Shown piece after piece: positions 11,269-20,989 of a DNA stretch of 64,000 bases (position 1 is the stretch's first letter; the number at the start of each line of letters is the position of its first letter). The translations under genes were made by a program, and so were the position numbers. This DNA comes from Aralia elata (taxonomy: Eukaryota > Streptophyta > Magnoliopsida > Apiales > Araliaceae): the NCBI GenBank assembly GCA_034770075.1, contig CM068385.1, positions 42,306,721 to 42,370,720 of the forward strand, in the 5' to 3' direction. The notes under the pieces are model-generated. The model was not told the origin of the DNA. It ran no database searches and saw nothing but the letters and a program-made list of their open reading frames with translations.

Positions 11269-12537
11269 ATGACGTCCTCAGATGTCGTGGTATGCTTGGA
11301 TTCCATTCCTCCTACAGGGTTGGTTGGCAGCCTCCTCCGTTGGTTGGACAGTTTATCGCCGGCCGACAGGGTCATCGCAGATGGTCTTTTGGGCCATTCT
11401 CGGTCCTTATTAACCTTTCAGGTGCCAGCGGGCTTTGTGGATGGTATTTTGAGATATTGGGTCCCTGCTCGTCAAGTGTTCAGGCTAGGGACAGTAGAGC
11501 TGACCCCCACCCTCGAGGAGTATGGTCGCTTCACCGGTTTGCCTTTGGATAGACCTTGTGCCAGGATCACATCTGGTCCCATGCGCCGTCAGTTCTTGAC
11601 CTTTACTGGGTTGCGGAGGGCGGTTCTGCTATCGGCGATCACATCAGATCACTTGGTTCCTCTTCACTTTTTGGTTGACCGATTCGGCTCACCTAACAGT
11701 TTTCGCCACTTCTCTGGGGATTTTTCTGTATCGGAGGAGCGCTGGGGCGTTTTGAGGCTAGACGTTTTGATGGCCTGTATCCTCTCAGTTCTGTACTTGC
11801 CCGCGGGACCCGATCATTTGGACATGCGGGTGGTCGCGGCCGTTAGGGCCCTTCAGGAGGATCACACCATTCTTCCCATGATACTGGCGGATACTTATAT
11901 GTCAGCCTCATACTGTCAGTCCTTCCGAGGCCGAGTATTCCGAGGGAGCTCGACTTTGTTGTATGTGTGGTTCATGAGTCATCTTAGTCCCATCGGCCAC
12001 CTCCGTCGCCAAGGGTTTTGCTTCAGTCATGACATAACCACGCAGTTTTCATTTCGTCCTGTGAGCTGTACTGATGCGGCCTCCTGGACAGCATTTCTGT
12101 CGGTCATCGAGGATCCCTTTCATCTCCTGGTTTATTCGGGTTATTGCTCCTTTATGAGCTTCTTGACTCATGTGCCCGACCTGAACTTCATTCCCATTGC
12201 TGGCTTGAGGGGTGTGACGACTTATCATCCCATGGCGGTGATGGGGCAGTTTGATCAGACACAGGATTTCCACCTCTTCACGGGCGCGACCGACTACCGC
12301 TTCCCTATATCATCCCAGACAGAGAGAGATCTACTGCGGGTATATGATCTTTGGCCTCGTAGGATCCTGGCCGAGTATAAAGATAGTTGCCCCCTCCAGA
12401 CATTCGCTTATGTGCAATGGCTGCGCGGAGATTCGGATGCGGTTGGTGTGAGTCAGACTGGGACTTTCGATGACTCTGGAGTGACTTTTCTCAGACGATA
12501 CCATATATCACTCGATCTCAGCCGACTCTTTCCCTAG
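11269..12537 (+). CDS. Antisense ORF 2 (aORF2) of element B, plant-mobile-domain-like
   Basis: About 422 residues from ATG 11269 to TAG 12535-12537. The frame is open further upstream, but ATG 11269 directly follows a splice-acceptor-like TTTTCACAG, so I chose it. The N-terminal half has a Trp/aromatic pattern ending in VELTPTLEEYGRFTGLPL, typical of plant-mobile-domain proteins, and is distantly similar in layout to aORF1. No catalytic motif is visible. It lies between aORF1 and a coiled-coil segment (12574) and is convergent with the integrase gene. Function unknown; extra ORFs of obscure role are known in the Tat lineage. It is the longest intact ORF in B. Confidence 0.6.
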   Translation: MTSSDVVVCLDSIPPTGLVGSLLRWLDSLSPADRVIADGLLGHSRSLLTFQVPAGFVDGILRYWVPARQVFRLGTVELTPTLEEYGRFTGLPLDRPCARITSGPMRRQFLTFTGLRRAVLLSAITSDHLVPLHFLVDRFGSPNSFRHFSGDFSVSEERWGVLRLDVLMACILSVLYLPAGPDHLDMRVVAAVRALQEDHTILPMILADTYMSASYCQSFRGRVFRGSSTLLYVWFMSHLSPIGHLRRQGFCFSHDITTQFSFRPVSCTDAASWTAFLSVIEDPFHLLVYSGYCSFMSFLTHVPDLNFIPIAGLRGVTTYHPMAVMGQFDQTQDFHLFTGATDYRFPISSQTERDLLRVYDLWPRRILAEYKDSCPLQTFAYVQWLRGDSDAVGVSQTGTFDDSGVTFLRRYHISLDLSRLFP

Positions 12538-12573
12538 TCAGGACACTGACATAGCCGGGTCCGTCTGTCTTTG

Positions 12574-12834
12574 ATGACTATTGAATCTGAGAGGGATGCC
12601 GCCATTGCTGAGAGGGATGCTGCTATTCTAGCCAGAGACGCTGCCATAGCTGATAGAGATGCCATTGCTCTTCAGGCTAGGACAGTCATAGATGCACACT
12701 CTGGGACTGTCAGCCGAGCCGCTGCCTTGTTGGACCGCATCGACATGATGGGACAGCAGATTTCAGGGGATGCTGACGCCTCAGATCTATCCACCACCCT
12801 ATCCATTCTGCTTCAGTTAGTTGCAGATTTGTAG
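12574..12834 (+). CDS. Coiled-coil segment, likely C-terminal part or partner of aORF2
   Basis: About 86 residues in the same frame as aORF2, after stops at 12535 and 12547. It begins with repeats of the type ERDAAIAERDAAILARDA, an alternating charged/Ala pattern predicted to form a coiled coil, followed by an amphipathic tail. It could be a short separate ORF or the C-terminus of aORF2 cut off by the two stops or joined by splicing. The TTG at 12571 is not needed; ATG 12574 suffices. Confidence 0.45.
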   Translation: MTIESERDAAIAERDAAILARDAAIADRDAIALQARTVIDAHSGTVSRAAALLDRIDMMGQQISGDADASDLSTTLSILLQLVADL

Positions 12835-12837
12835 ATT

Positions 12838-13357
12838 ATTTTATTTCCTGCATAGACTATGTTAATTTCATCGGTTATTTTGAGAAGGAAATCTTGTAAC
12901 AAAAGACTTATATATGTACACAGGTATTTAAATTCAGTCATTTTCCCTCTTTGTAGTATCGTTGCCCTTCATTGGATCATCATTTTATTTATCCGGTTGA
13001 TCATGATTTTGACATTTCGCTTTCTTTCTCTTCTCAAGTCTTGATGGAGATTTGACAGATATTGCCGTACCCCTGTCGATTTCATTGGATTGAGTTTCAG
13101 ACTTTGGCTAACTGTTTGGTTTGATCAGGGTTATGTCAATTTGGTATGGAAAGGATTGGTCGGCTGGTTTCGGGAAAGTTTTGAGGGTTTAGGCAGGTTT
13201 ATCTGGCTGTTGGGGATTGGCTTTGTTTTAGGGGAAGGATTATTATTATTTTTTTTTTATGGATCGGACCGCGCCATGATGGCTGCCTACGTACACCCAC
13301 AAGTTGGGAGATCAGGTCCTACGTAGTTCGCTCCTCAAAGGAAAAAGGAAATTGATG
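12838..13357. other. Non-coding spacer between aORF2 and integrase of element B
   Basis: T-rich sequence. At 13259-13335 there is a block (GGATCGGACCGCGCC and CTACGTAGTTCGCTCC) that looks conserved just past integrase. No convincing ORF. Confidence 0.5.
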
Positions 13358-13359
13358 AT

Positions 13360-14730
13360 TTAAGCGTAGAATCGCTTCACTGAATCAGAATTTAGGGGTT
13401 GTGGAAATGTCTCACCATCCATTTCTTGCAATATGAGGGCTCCTCCGGATAGCACCTTCTTAATCACAAAAGGTCCCTCCCAATTTGGGGCAAACTTCCC
13501 CTTGGCTTCGTCTTGGCAAGGCATGACTCTCTTTAGCACCAGGTCATTCTCCTTGAATTTCCGAGGTCTTATCCTCTTGTCATATGACCGAGAGATCCTT
13601 TGTTGATATAACTGACCATAATAGGCCAAACAGCAGCCACCCTCCTTTCATCAATGAGGGCCAACTGGTCGTATCGATCTTGCATCCAATCCTCCTCGCT
13701 TATCTGAGCATCGATCATTATTCTGAGGGATGCCATCTCAACCTCAATTGGCAGGACGGCCTCCATTCCATACACCAAAACGTAAGGGGTTGCCCCTGTA
13801 GAAGTACGCGTTGATGTTCGATATGCCAGCAGGGTGAGGGGTAGCAGATCTGGCCATCCCCGATGATTAGCAGACATTTTTGCCATGATCTTCTTGATGT
13901 TCTTATTGGCAGCCTCCACTGCCCCATTCATTTTGGGACGGTAAATGACAGAGTTGAGGTGTTTGATCTTAAACTGGTCGCACAATCCCTTCATGAGGGC
14001 GTTGTTCAAATTCTTAGCATTATCGGAGACCAAAACCTCAGGTTGCCCGTATCGACAAATGACATTATTCCTGATGAACCCAACGATAACCTCCTGAGTG
14101 ACTTTGGGGAAAGAGGCTCTGCCTCTACCCACTTGGTGAAATAATCGATCATGACGAAAAATGAATCGGTGCCCGTTGCTTGCTTTGGGCTCTATTGGTC
14201 CGATCACGTCCATTCCCCACATTGAGAATGGCCACGGGGAGGTCATACAGTGCAGTTCATTGGGGGGCGTATGGATCACATTACCGTGCGCCTGACATTG
14301 GTAACACCGTTTGACATGATCATCACAGTCAGCTTTTAAGGTCAACCAATAATGCCCTGTTCTCAAAATCTTTTTGGCTAGCATCGGTCCACTCATGTGT
14401 GGCCCACACACTCCACCATGTATTTCGTTCATAATCCTTTGGGCCTGCGTCTCATCCACGCACTGCAACAGTCCCAAACCGGCATCCCTCTTGTAGAGTG
14501 AATCCCCACTCAAGTAGAACTTCATCGCCATTTTTTGAATTCTCATCCTTTCAGTTCGACTTGCCTGGTCGGGAATGGATCTATCTCTCAAATATTCCCT
14601 GATGTTATGATACCAGGGCTGCCTCGTCAACCCCACCTCGTCTGATAACACTGCCACATGTTCCTCATATGCCGGGGCATTTTGTACGGCTATCTCAACC
14701 TGCGGAATGTCTTTTCTTTTGATTATGTGG
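13360..14730 (-). pseudogene. Integrase of element B, frameshifted
   Basis: Acts in the nucleus to insert the cDNA. A zinc-binding HHCC segment is visible near 14310-14440 (HGGVCGPH ... CYQC). The catalytic core follows with Asp in MDVIGPI, Asp in VSDNAKN and Glu in NGAVEAANK. Between the first two residues a stretch at about 14100-14165 is out of frame and then returns, a compensated pair of frameshifts. Another frameshift near 13600 separates the core from the C-terminal segment (13360-13629). Not functional as written. Confidence 0.85.
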
Positions 14731-15135
14731 ATTAAGGAGGCCAGGGTTGCCAATGCATCTGCAAAATCATTCCGACCCCGGGGGACATGTCGAAAAGCGA
14801 TATCTTCGAACCCTTGCATCAGCTGGGTAACACAACGATGGTATGGGAGTAACCGAAGCTCTTTAGTGTTGTACACCCCGATTGCCTGTCTGATTACCAA
14901 TTCTGAATCCCCGAACACTGCTAGCCTCCTCACATATCCCATGTCGCGGGCCAAGCGGAGTCCCAAGATACATCCCTCGTATTCAGCGGTGTTGTTCGAA
15001 TTGCTGAAATGCAGTTTAGCGGCTACGGGGTATTGTTTCTCCGGTGATAGAGACCAGGACTGCTCCGGCTCCTGCCCCTTCAGCATTCATGGCACCATCA
15101 AAATACAGCTTCCAGAATTGTCCCTCATCATTGCA
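14731..15135 (-). pseudogene. Second, archaeal-type RNase H (aRNH) of element B
   Basis: Starts at the YFDGA motif (first catalytic Asp), followed by the NNTAEYEG glutamate, GDSELV aspartate and the terminal RNDFADALA motif, in the order of a full RNase H1-type domain. A frameshift near 15040 divides it. A second RNase H beside the usual Gypsy one is characteristic of the Tat lineage and supports classification of B. Confidence 0.8.
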
Positions 15136-15600
15136 TTTCGTATCTGATACCCAGAATATATCTTCACCCGGTAGAGGAGTTTCTAATGGTTCCATCCCTC
15201 CCGACGGCATCTCGGCCAACTGATCTGCGATTCCTTGCCCCTTCATGGCTTTCTGAGTTACGTATACCATGTCAAACTGCTGTAAGATTAACTGCCATCT
15301 TGATAGTCGACAATTCAACATGGGCCTTTCAAAAATATACTTCAGGGGATCCATTCTCGATATCAGGTATGTAGTATGCCCATGGAGGTAATGCTGTAAT
15401 CTCCCTGCAGCCCAGGCCAGAGCACAACAGGTCTTTTCGATGGGAGTGTAATTCTGTTCACATTGGCTAAATCTTTTGCTGAGGTAATAGATGGCCTGCT
15501 CTTTCCCTGCCTCATTCTTTTGTCCCAGCATGCATCCCATCGCAATGGCATTGACCGATATGTACATAAACAGGGGGATCCCATCCTTTGGGTGGGGTTA
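15136..15600 (-). pseudogene. Gypsy-type RNase H/tether domain of element B
   Basis: Holds YISVNAIAMGCMLGQ, then the CEQNYTPIEKTCCALAWA segment and the SRWQLILQQFD tail typical after plant Gypsy RT. The usual first catalytic Asp is replaced (Val-Asn at that place). This fits a degenerate tether once a second RNase H is present. A frameshift near 15550 separates it from upstream sequence. Confidence 0.7.
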
Positions 15601-16855
15601 CCAGCACCGGTGCCTCAGTCAGCTGCTTTTTTAATGGTCTGAAAGGCTCTCTGACATTGCTCATTTCCATTCTTGGGAAGCACCCTTCCTCAACAACTTG
15701 AAAATTGGCTCGCACGTAGTTGTCAAGTGGGATATGAAACGGCTGATGAAGTTTATTCTTCCCAGGAATCCTCTTATCTCCTTCTCTGTGTGAGGTGCCG
15801 GCATATCCACAATGGCTTTAATCTTTGCTGGATCCAACTCAATGCCCCGATCACTAACCAGGAATCCCAAGAGCTTACCCGATTGTACCCCGAAAGCACA
15901 CTTGGCTGGATTGAGTTTCAGGTTATACTTCCTGAGTCGATCAAATAGCTTTTTAAGATGGGCTATATGGTCAGATTCTACCCTTGATTTCACAATAATG
16001 TCATCCACGTAGACTTCTATCTCCTTATGCATCATATCATGGAACAGGGCCATCATAGCTCTCTGATAGGTAGCCCCTGCGTTTGTGAGACCAAAAGCCA
16101 ATCGTCTATAGCAGAAAGTGCCCCAAGGGGTGATGAATGCGGTCTTTTCCCGATCTTCCTCCGCCACCATTTATCTGATGATATCCTGCGAAGCAATCCA
16201 CAAAAGAGTACATTTCGTACTGGGCTGTGTTATCCACCAGGATGTGTATGAAAGGCACCGGGAAGTTGTCCTTGAGACTGGCCTTGTTTAGATCTCTGTA
16301 GTCCACGCATACCCTCACCTTTCCTCCAGGTTTAGCCACTGGGACTACATTGGATAGCCATTCCGGGTAAGTGGACACCATAATGATTCCGGCCCTGAAT
16401 TGTTTAAATGATCTCCTCTTTCACTTTTAAGCTCCACTCAGGTTTCAACTTCCTTAGCTTCTGCTTGACAGGCCTGAAACCCTCCTTGATGGGCAACCGG
16501 TGGACCACGATGTCGGTGGACAATCCGATCATATCCTCGTGCGACCAGGCAAAGACATCCTCATATTGGCTTAGCAACTCAGCTATTTCTACTTTTTGGC
16601 TGGTGGTGAGGTCTATCCCTATCTTGAGTTCTTTTGGCTTGTCTGGGGTTCCAATATCAATGGTGATGGTTTGGTCCCAAATTGGGTTTGGGTTTATCCT
16701 CGACCCATCCTTTGATCTCGTCAGGCGCATCGTCGTAATCTGTCTCGTCTTGCTCAATGCCCATCAAATCGAAATCCAGCTCAATGTCAAAATCATAATC
16801 ATCATTCAAATTTGAAAGATCGTTTGTTAGGCAAGGATTACTCAATTTGGTACAC
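15601..16855 (-). pseudogene. Reverse transcriptase of element B, frameshifted
   Basis: Copies the genomic RNA in the particle. Recognisable blocks in order: VCVDYRDLNKA, DCFAGYHQI, the FCYRRLAFGLTNAGATYQR block and the catalytic EVYVDDIIV. Reading frame breaks lie near 16680 (before RT proper), 16408 (a short insertion leaves TAA), 16165 and 15660. The N-terminal part directly follows the intron 16856-17024. Confidence 0.88.
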
Positions 16856-17024
16856 CTGACATGAAACAAAATACTTGTCATATATAAATCATTTTCCACG
16901 ATGATCGCATTTTCAAATAACACGAAGGAAACGACATAATTATGCAGAAATAAAACAACAACAAAAATAGAACTTCTTCGTTCCCCATCCTCTGGGGTCT
17001 AACCACCCTGACGTCGGGTTTTAC
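16856..17024 (-). other. Putative intron in pol of element B, between protease/G-patch and RT
   Basis: On the minus strand a donor GGTAAAACCC at 17024 and acceptor TTTCATGTCAG ending at 16856 enclose 169 bp. Splicing joins the upstream frame (ending ISKQ) to the downstream frame (starting CTKLSNP) without a shift and removes the in-frame TAA at the donor. An intron between protease and RT is a known Ogre/Tat trait. Confidence 0.7.
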
Positions 17025-17758
17025 CCTTGTTTGGATATTATTGGCCTCACGGTCCAATTGTCGATGGTCAGGTCAGACGATATGTGCTCGATGAGAGGTG
17101 GCTTTATACCGGACACTTCCCCGATGACCACGGCCACATCGCCCGAGTCTCCCTTCATACCTTCCTTAGGAATAATCAACCCTGCCCAATCGATGATAGG
17201 CACACTTTGTTGGGCTCCTAGTGTGGCAACATTCGTCCCCTCTTTATTGCTTATTAATTGTCCGGGGATATGGCACTGGGTTTCGAACTCTTCCGCGATC
17301 TCCTGTAGGAAACTTTCCCTTTTGGCTAATTCATCATTTGTGGGGGACAAATCTTCACCCCCTGCTCTAGTCACAGGCTCGCTAGTTCCCGGCTTATTGT
17401 TGACCGGGGTCACCGGGCTGCCAATCAATCGAATCGGGGCCATGCCCTGACGGCTTCTCCATGTTATACCTCCATGATATCCCAAACCTGCGTTGCCTAC
17501 CTGATGGGGCAGTTGAATGGGCTTGGTGATTCCTTGACTACTTCTTCCTAACCCTTGTCCCGGCTGGAATTTCATCCTTATCATTTCCTTTGCAACAAAA
17601 GTAAGTTCTGGAGAGACCCTTGGTTTCACGGCTGGAGCCCCCAAGCATCTGTATTGGGGAGTGCTAATCTCTAGTTCCTGAAAACTGGCTGGTGCCGCCG
17701 ACTCATCCACATTGATCACTGGTAAAGGAGCCACCCTTGGGAGGAGAATGGTCATCAC
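17025..17758 (-). pseudogene. G-patch-like region between protease and RT of element B
   Basis: About 244 residues. Residues around 60-82 include FQPGQGLGRSSQGI, a Gly-rich G-patch-like motif commonly seen downstream of the Tat protease. The role in the element is not established. The frame upstream (protease) is separated by a shift near 17890. Confidence 0.6.
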
Positions 17759-17794
17759 ATTCGGCCGAGATTGTTACCAGACTCCCATTGATGA

Positions 17795-19321
17795 TTAGCT
17801 TGATTTGTTGGTGGAGCGTAGAAGGCACTGCCCCGGCCATGTGTATCCACGGCCTCCCCAGTAGCAGGTTATAAACTGGCGGTGATGTCTAGGACCTGGA
17901 AAGATAATATCAAAAGTACAGGGACCTATTTCCACTGGTAATTCTATTTCCCCAATTGTATCCCTTCGGGAACCATCGAAAGCTCGCACCACCACGTGAC
18001 TGGCCCGTAGGCGCTTGGGATTAATGTTCATCTTCTGCAATGTGCTGAGGGGACAAATATTCAATGCCGATCCCCCATCAATCAATACCCCATTCATGAT
18101 ATACCCCGAGGAGATTACCGCAATATGCAGCGGTTTCCGGTGTCCCCTTCCCTCCTTGGGTATGTCCTCCTCTGCAAAGGATATCACGTCGCTCTCCATC
18201 AAATGGCCCACCAGCTGGCCAAAACCTTCCTCACTAATTTCCTTGGGCACGTATGCCTCCTCCAGAACCTTCGTCAAAGTTTTGCAATGCTTATTGGATG
18301 ACAACACCAGGTCCATGACTGATGTTAAGGTTGACTCCTCATTTAAAATCTGAATCCCCCTCGTTTCCGGGTGATCCATCCTTCTCAAGAATTCTATGGC
18401 CCTGTCCTCGGAAATCTCTTCATTTTTTTTCTTTTGGCTCTCAAGGACTCGCCCGGGAAGATATAAGGGGTTCCCCTTTGTCGTCACAGAAGCACAACTG
18501 GCCGCTTCCTCTGGCGTTCCCCCATAATTCCAGGGTACCGTCTTTAGACTATTGATAGGGATTTGCGGCCTCGCGGCAAGGATGAGGGGCCTCGGAGCTG
18601 TCACCTTGACAGGTCCCTTTGTGCTATTCGGACTCACCCCCATCAATCTGATGGGCACTCCCCGTGCACTCCCATGCTCATGTATCACGTTGATCATCCC
18701 CTCAATTTCCTGCACATAGTTTAACCTCGGCGGCCCACCACCTTCACTGTCATCCGTCACATTGACCCCCCCTCCATCATGTCTTGGCAGGGGATTTGCT
18801 TTAACATTCGGGGAGTCTGGCTGTTCCACCACAATTTCCCCACTGTCAATCAGGTTTTGGATTCGATGCTTCAGCGTCCAACAGTCTTGTGTATCATGGC
18901 CAGGGGAGCTGGAGTGGTATGCACATCGCTTGCTCGGGTCAAACCTTCTACCCTTTGGATCACTCGGTGGTGCCAGACCAACTATTTTCTTTTGGGCTAC
19001 TAATACCGCTAATACTCGTTCAAGCGGCTCCCCGAGCGGGGTGAATACTCGATTTTGCGAGGCCTCATACCTCCTTCGTCCCTCTGCTCTTTGATCTGTG
19101 AAGTTGGGCTGCCGGGATGGCCCTACCCTCTGCACCTGTACCGGAAGATGGCTTTCTGCCTTTTTGGACGAGCCCTGAAGGATGAGGGAAACGTCCTCCT
19201 CTTTTTTCTTTTGCACCCTTCGGGAAGTGCTGCCATAATTACCGCTTTGGATCTGCTCTGCAGCCGTTTCCAAAGCCGTGAGATCCCGAATTTTGCCGGA
19301 TTTCAAACCCATGTCCACCAT
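17795..19321 (-). pseudogene. gag C-terminal region and protease of element B
   Basis: 508-codon open frame. The middle part is typical Tat gag-protease linker with CAYHSSSPGHDTQDCWTLKH, a His/Cys-rich segment. Near the C-terminus GVLIDGGSALNICPLSTL carries the aspartic-protease active site DGGSA. The frame is lost near 17890, where the conserved protease tail moves to another frame. Protein fragments of this gene are also found in element C at 36021-36330. Confidence 0.82.
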
Positions 19322-19377
19322 TTCTCCGTGTTTTTACATTTCGGCCGAAAGGTCTACCAATCCCTGATATGACTCGT

Positions 19378-20203
19378 TCATAATACGGTGCCTCTTTGAA
19401 TGTCTACAAAAGTCATCACCATCTCCGATTCGCTCATCGGAGGGTTCACTTGCGCGGCCATGCCCCTCCATCGTTGCGCATATTCCCTGAAGGATTCCCT
19501 AGGCTGCTTCTTAACTTTTGTCATTTGGTACCTATCAGGGGCCATCTGGGCCTGAAAGCTGTATTGGGTTAAGAAAGTATGGGCCAATTCCTCCCAGTTG
19601 TGGATTCGGGCGTTGTCAAGGCGGGCATACCAGATCCTCGCCTCCCCTGTTAAGCTTTTCTGGAATAGCTGCTGCATCCTCAACCCCTCGTCCTCGGCAT
19701 AAGACCCGAGTTCTCCAATGTATATTTTTCAAATGCGTGTAGGGGTCTCCCGTTCCATTGTATTTTTCAAACTCGGGGACTTTGAACTTTTCTGGATATC
19801 TGGTTCCGGGGAAAACACACAGATCCGAGTAATTGACCCTACCCAGGGAGCCTATGCCTCGCAGAGATTGGATGGTCTCCTCCATGTGTCTCATTTTTTT
19901 CCGAAGGTCGTCAGTGTCCCCTTCCTCTGGGATAGTAATCACTGTCTTGTTAGGTATGGGAACGGCCCTTGGAATGACTGGCTCGTCCTTGAGTTGGGGT
20001 TGGTCATCCTTACCCAGGTTTACAATATTTTTAGGAGGATTCTGGTCACCCCCTGGTGGTGGAATATTATGTGGTCCTTGGCTTGGCGGATCCTGTCTGA
20101 GTAGGAACTGCTCTTTTAGCATCGTGGCCATTTCCATCATCTGTTTTTTGAAGTCATCAAACTCTTCCCGAGATATGGAACCATGATTAGGAAGATCAGC
20201 CAT
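19378..20203 (-). pseudogene. gag N-terminal/capsid region of element B
   Basis: First in-frame ATG is at 20203 (MADLPNHGSISREEF); the frame stays open upstream to about 20317 and a splice-acceptor-like TTTTGTAG lies near 20258. The capsid homology (GTGDPYTHLK, then ARIWYARL, RESFREYAQRWR) is split by a frameshift near 19735 and another break near 19380. The nucleocapsid-like segment continues in 17795-19321. Confidence 0.8.
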
Positions 20204-20317
20204 TCCAGATGTAGAATTTTGGGCTTTCTTAGACTGCGAACGGGTTTGAGGAGCAATCCTACAAAACAACGGTTCGAAGTTTAGTCCGGGGAAATGAAAG
20301 GATATGGATGCAAGCAA

Positions 20318-20969
20318 AAGCTGTAATTTTTTGTGCTTTGGGTTTTTTAATCTTTCCCTGTAAAACAGAAAATTAGTAGTCCTTTAATGCAATAACCAAT
20401 GCTAAACACGTTTTATTATGCTTCCCCAACTATTCCCTGCAATTCACAGAGGTTAGTAATCTCTTTTGTCATAGGAGAGGCATATATGGATATTGAATGG
20501 GATCATGACATTTAGACGTATAAACGTAAAAAGGCATGAAGAGACTTTTTCTGCGTTGGGTTAATCTGAGGCTGACCTATCCTAGGGTTACTCTCACGGG
20601 CTTTTCGGCATGAAGGTCCCCAAATCTTCGCAATCTACTCGTTTGAGCCCTTTCGATTGGAGCGGATTTGGGTGGTGCGTTTCCTGAGCCATCTCCGGGG
20701 AGCAGCCCCTTCGAGTCCAGTAATAAGCAACCGACAGGTTCGCCTCAGGAGGAGGTACTCTCTCAACATACATTCACATTCATCGTCCTCACCGTATGCA
20801 AATGATTACTCAAAAGTAAAGCAATTCCATTCAAATCATTCATTTATTCGACAAAACACGCATTCACACAACAAAAGTAAAAAATCAAAATATCGCACGC
20901 ACACACATTTTATGAATTTTAAAGGATAGGATAGCATCAAGATTTAAACGCGGCTTAAGCCCTCTAAAG
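20318..20969. other. 5' leader of element B, no gene seen
   Basis: Region between gag and PBS. Short ORFs here have no recognisable motif. Confidence 0.6.
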
Positions 20970-20987
20970 TCCCCAGCAGAGTCGCCA
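20970..20987 (-). other. Primer binding site of element B
   Basis: On the minus strand TGGCGACTCTGCTGGGGA, two bases from the LTR. This is the kind of site reported for Ogre/Tat elements, which I recall as tRNA-Arg-primed. The exact tRNA was not checked. Confidence 0.75.
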
Positions 20988-20989
20988 GC

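Noticed and set aside
11143..12537. A host gene captured by element B
   Set aside because: Similar antisense sequence exists in element C and such extra ORFs are known in the Tat lineage, so it is treated as element-encoded. A host origin in the distant past remains possible.
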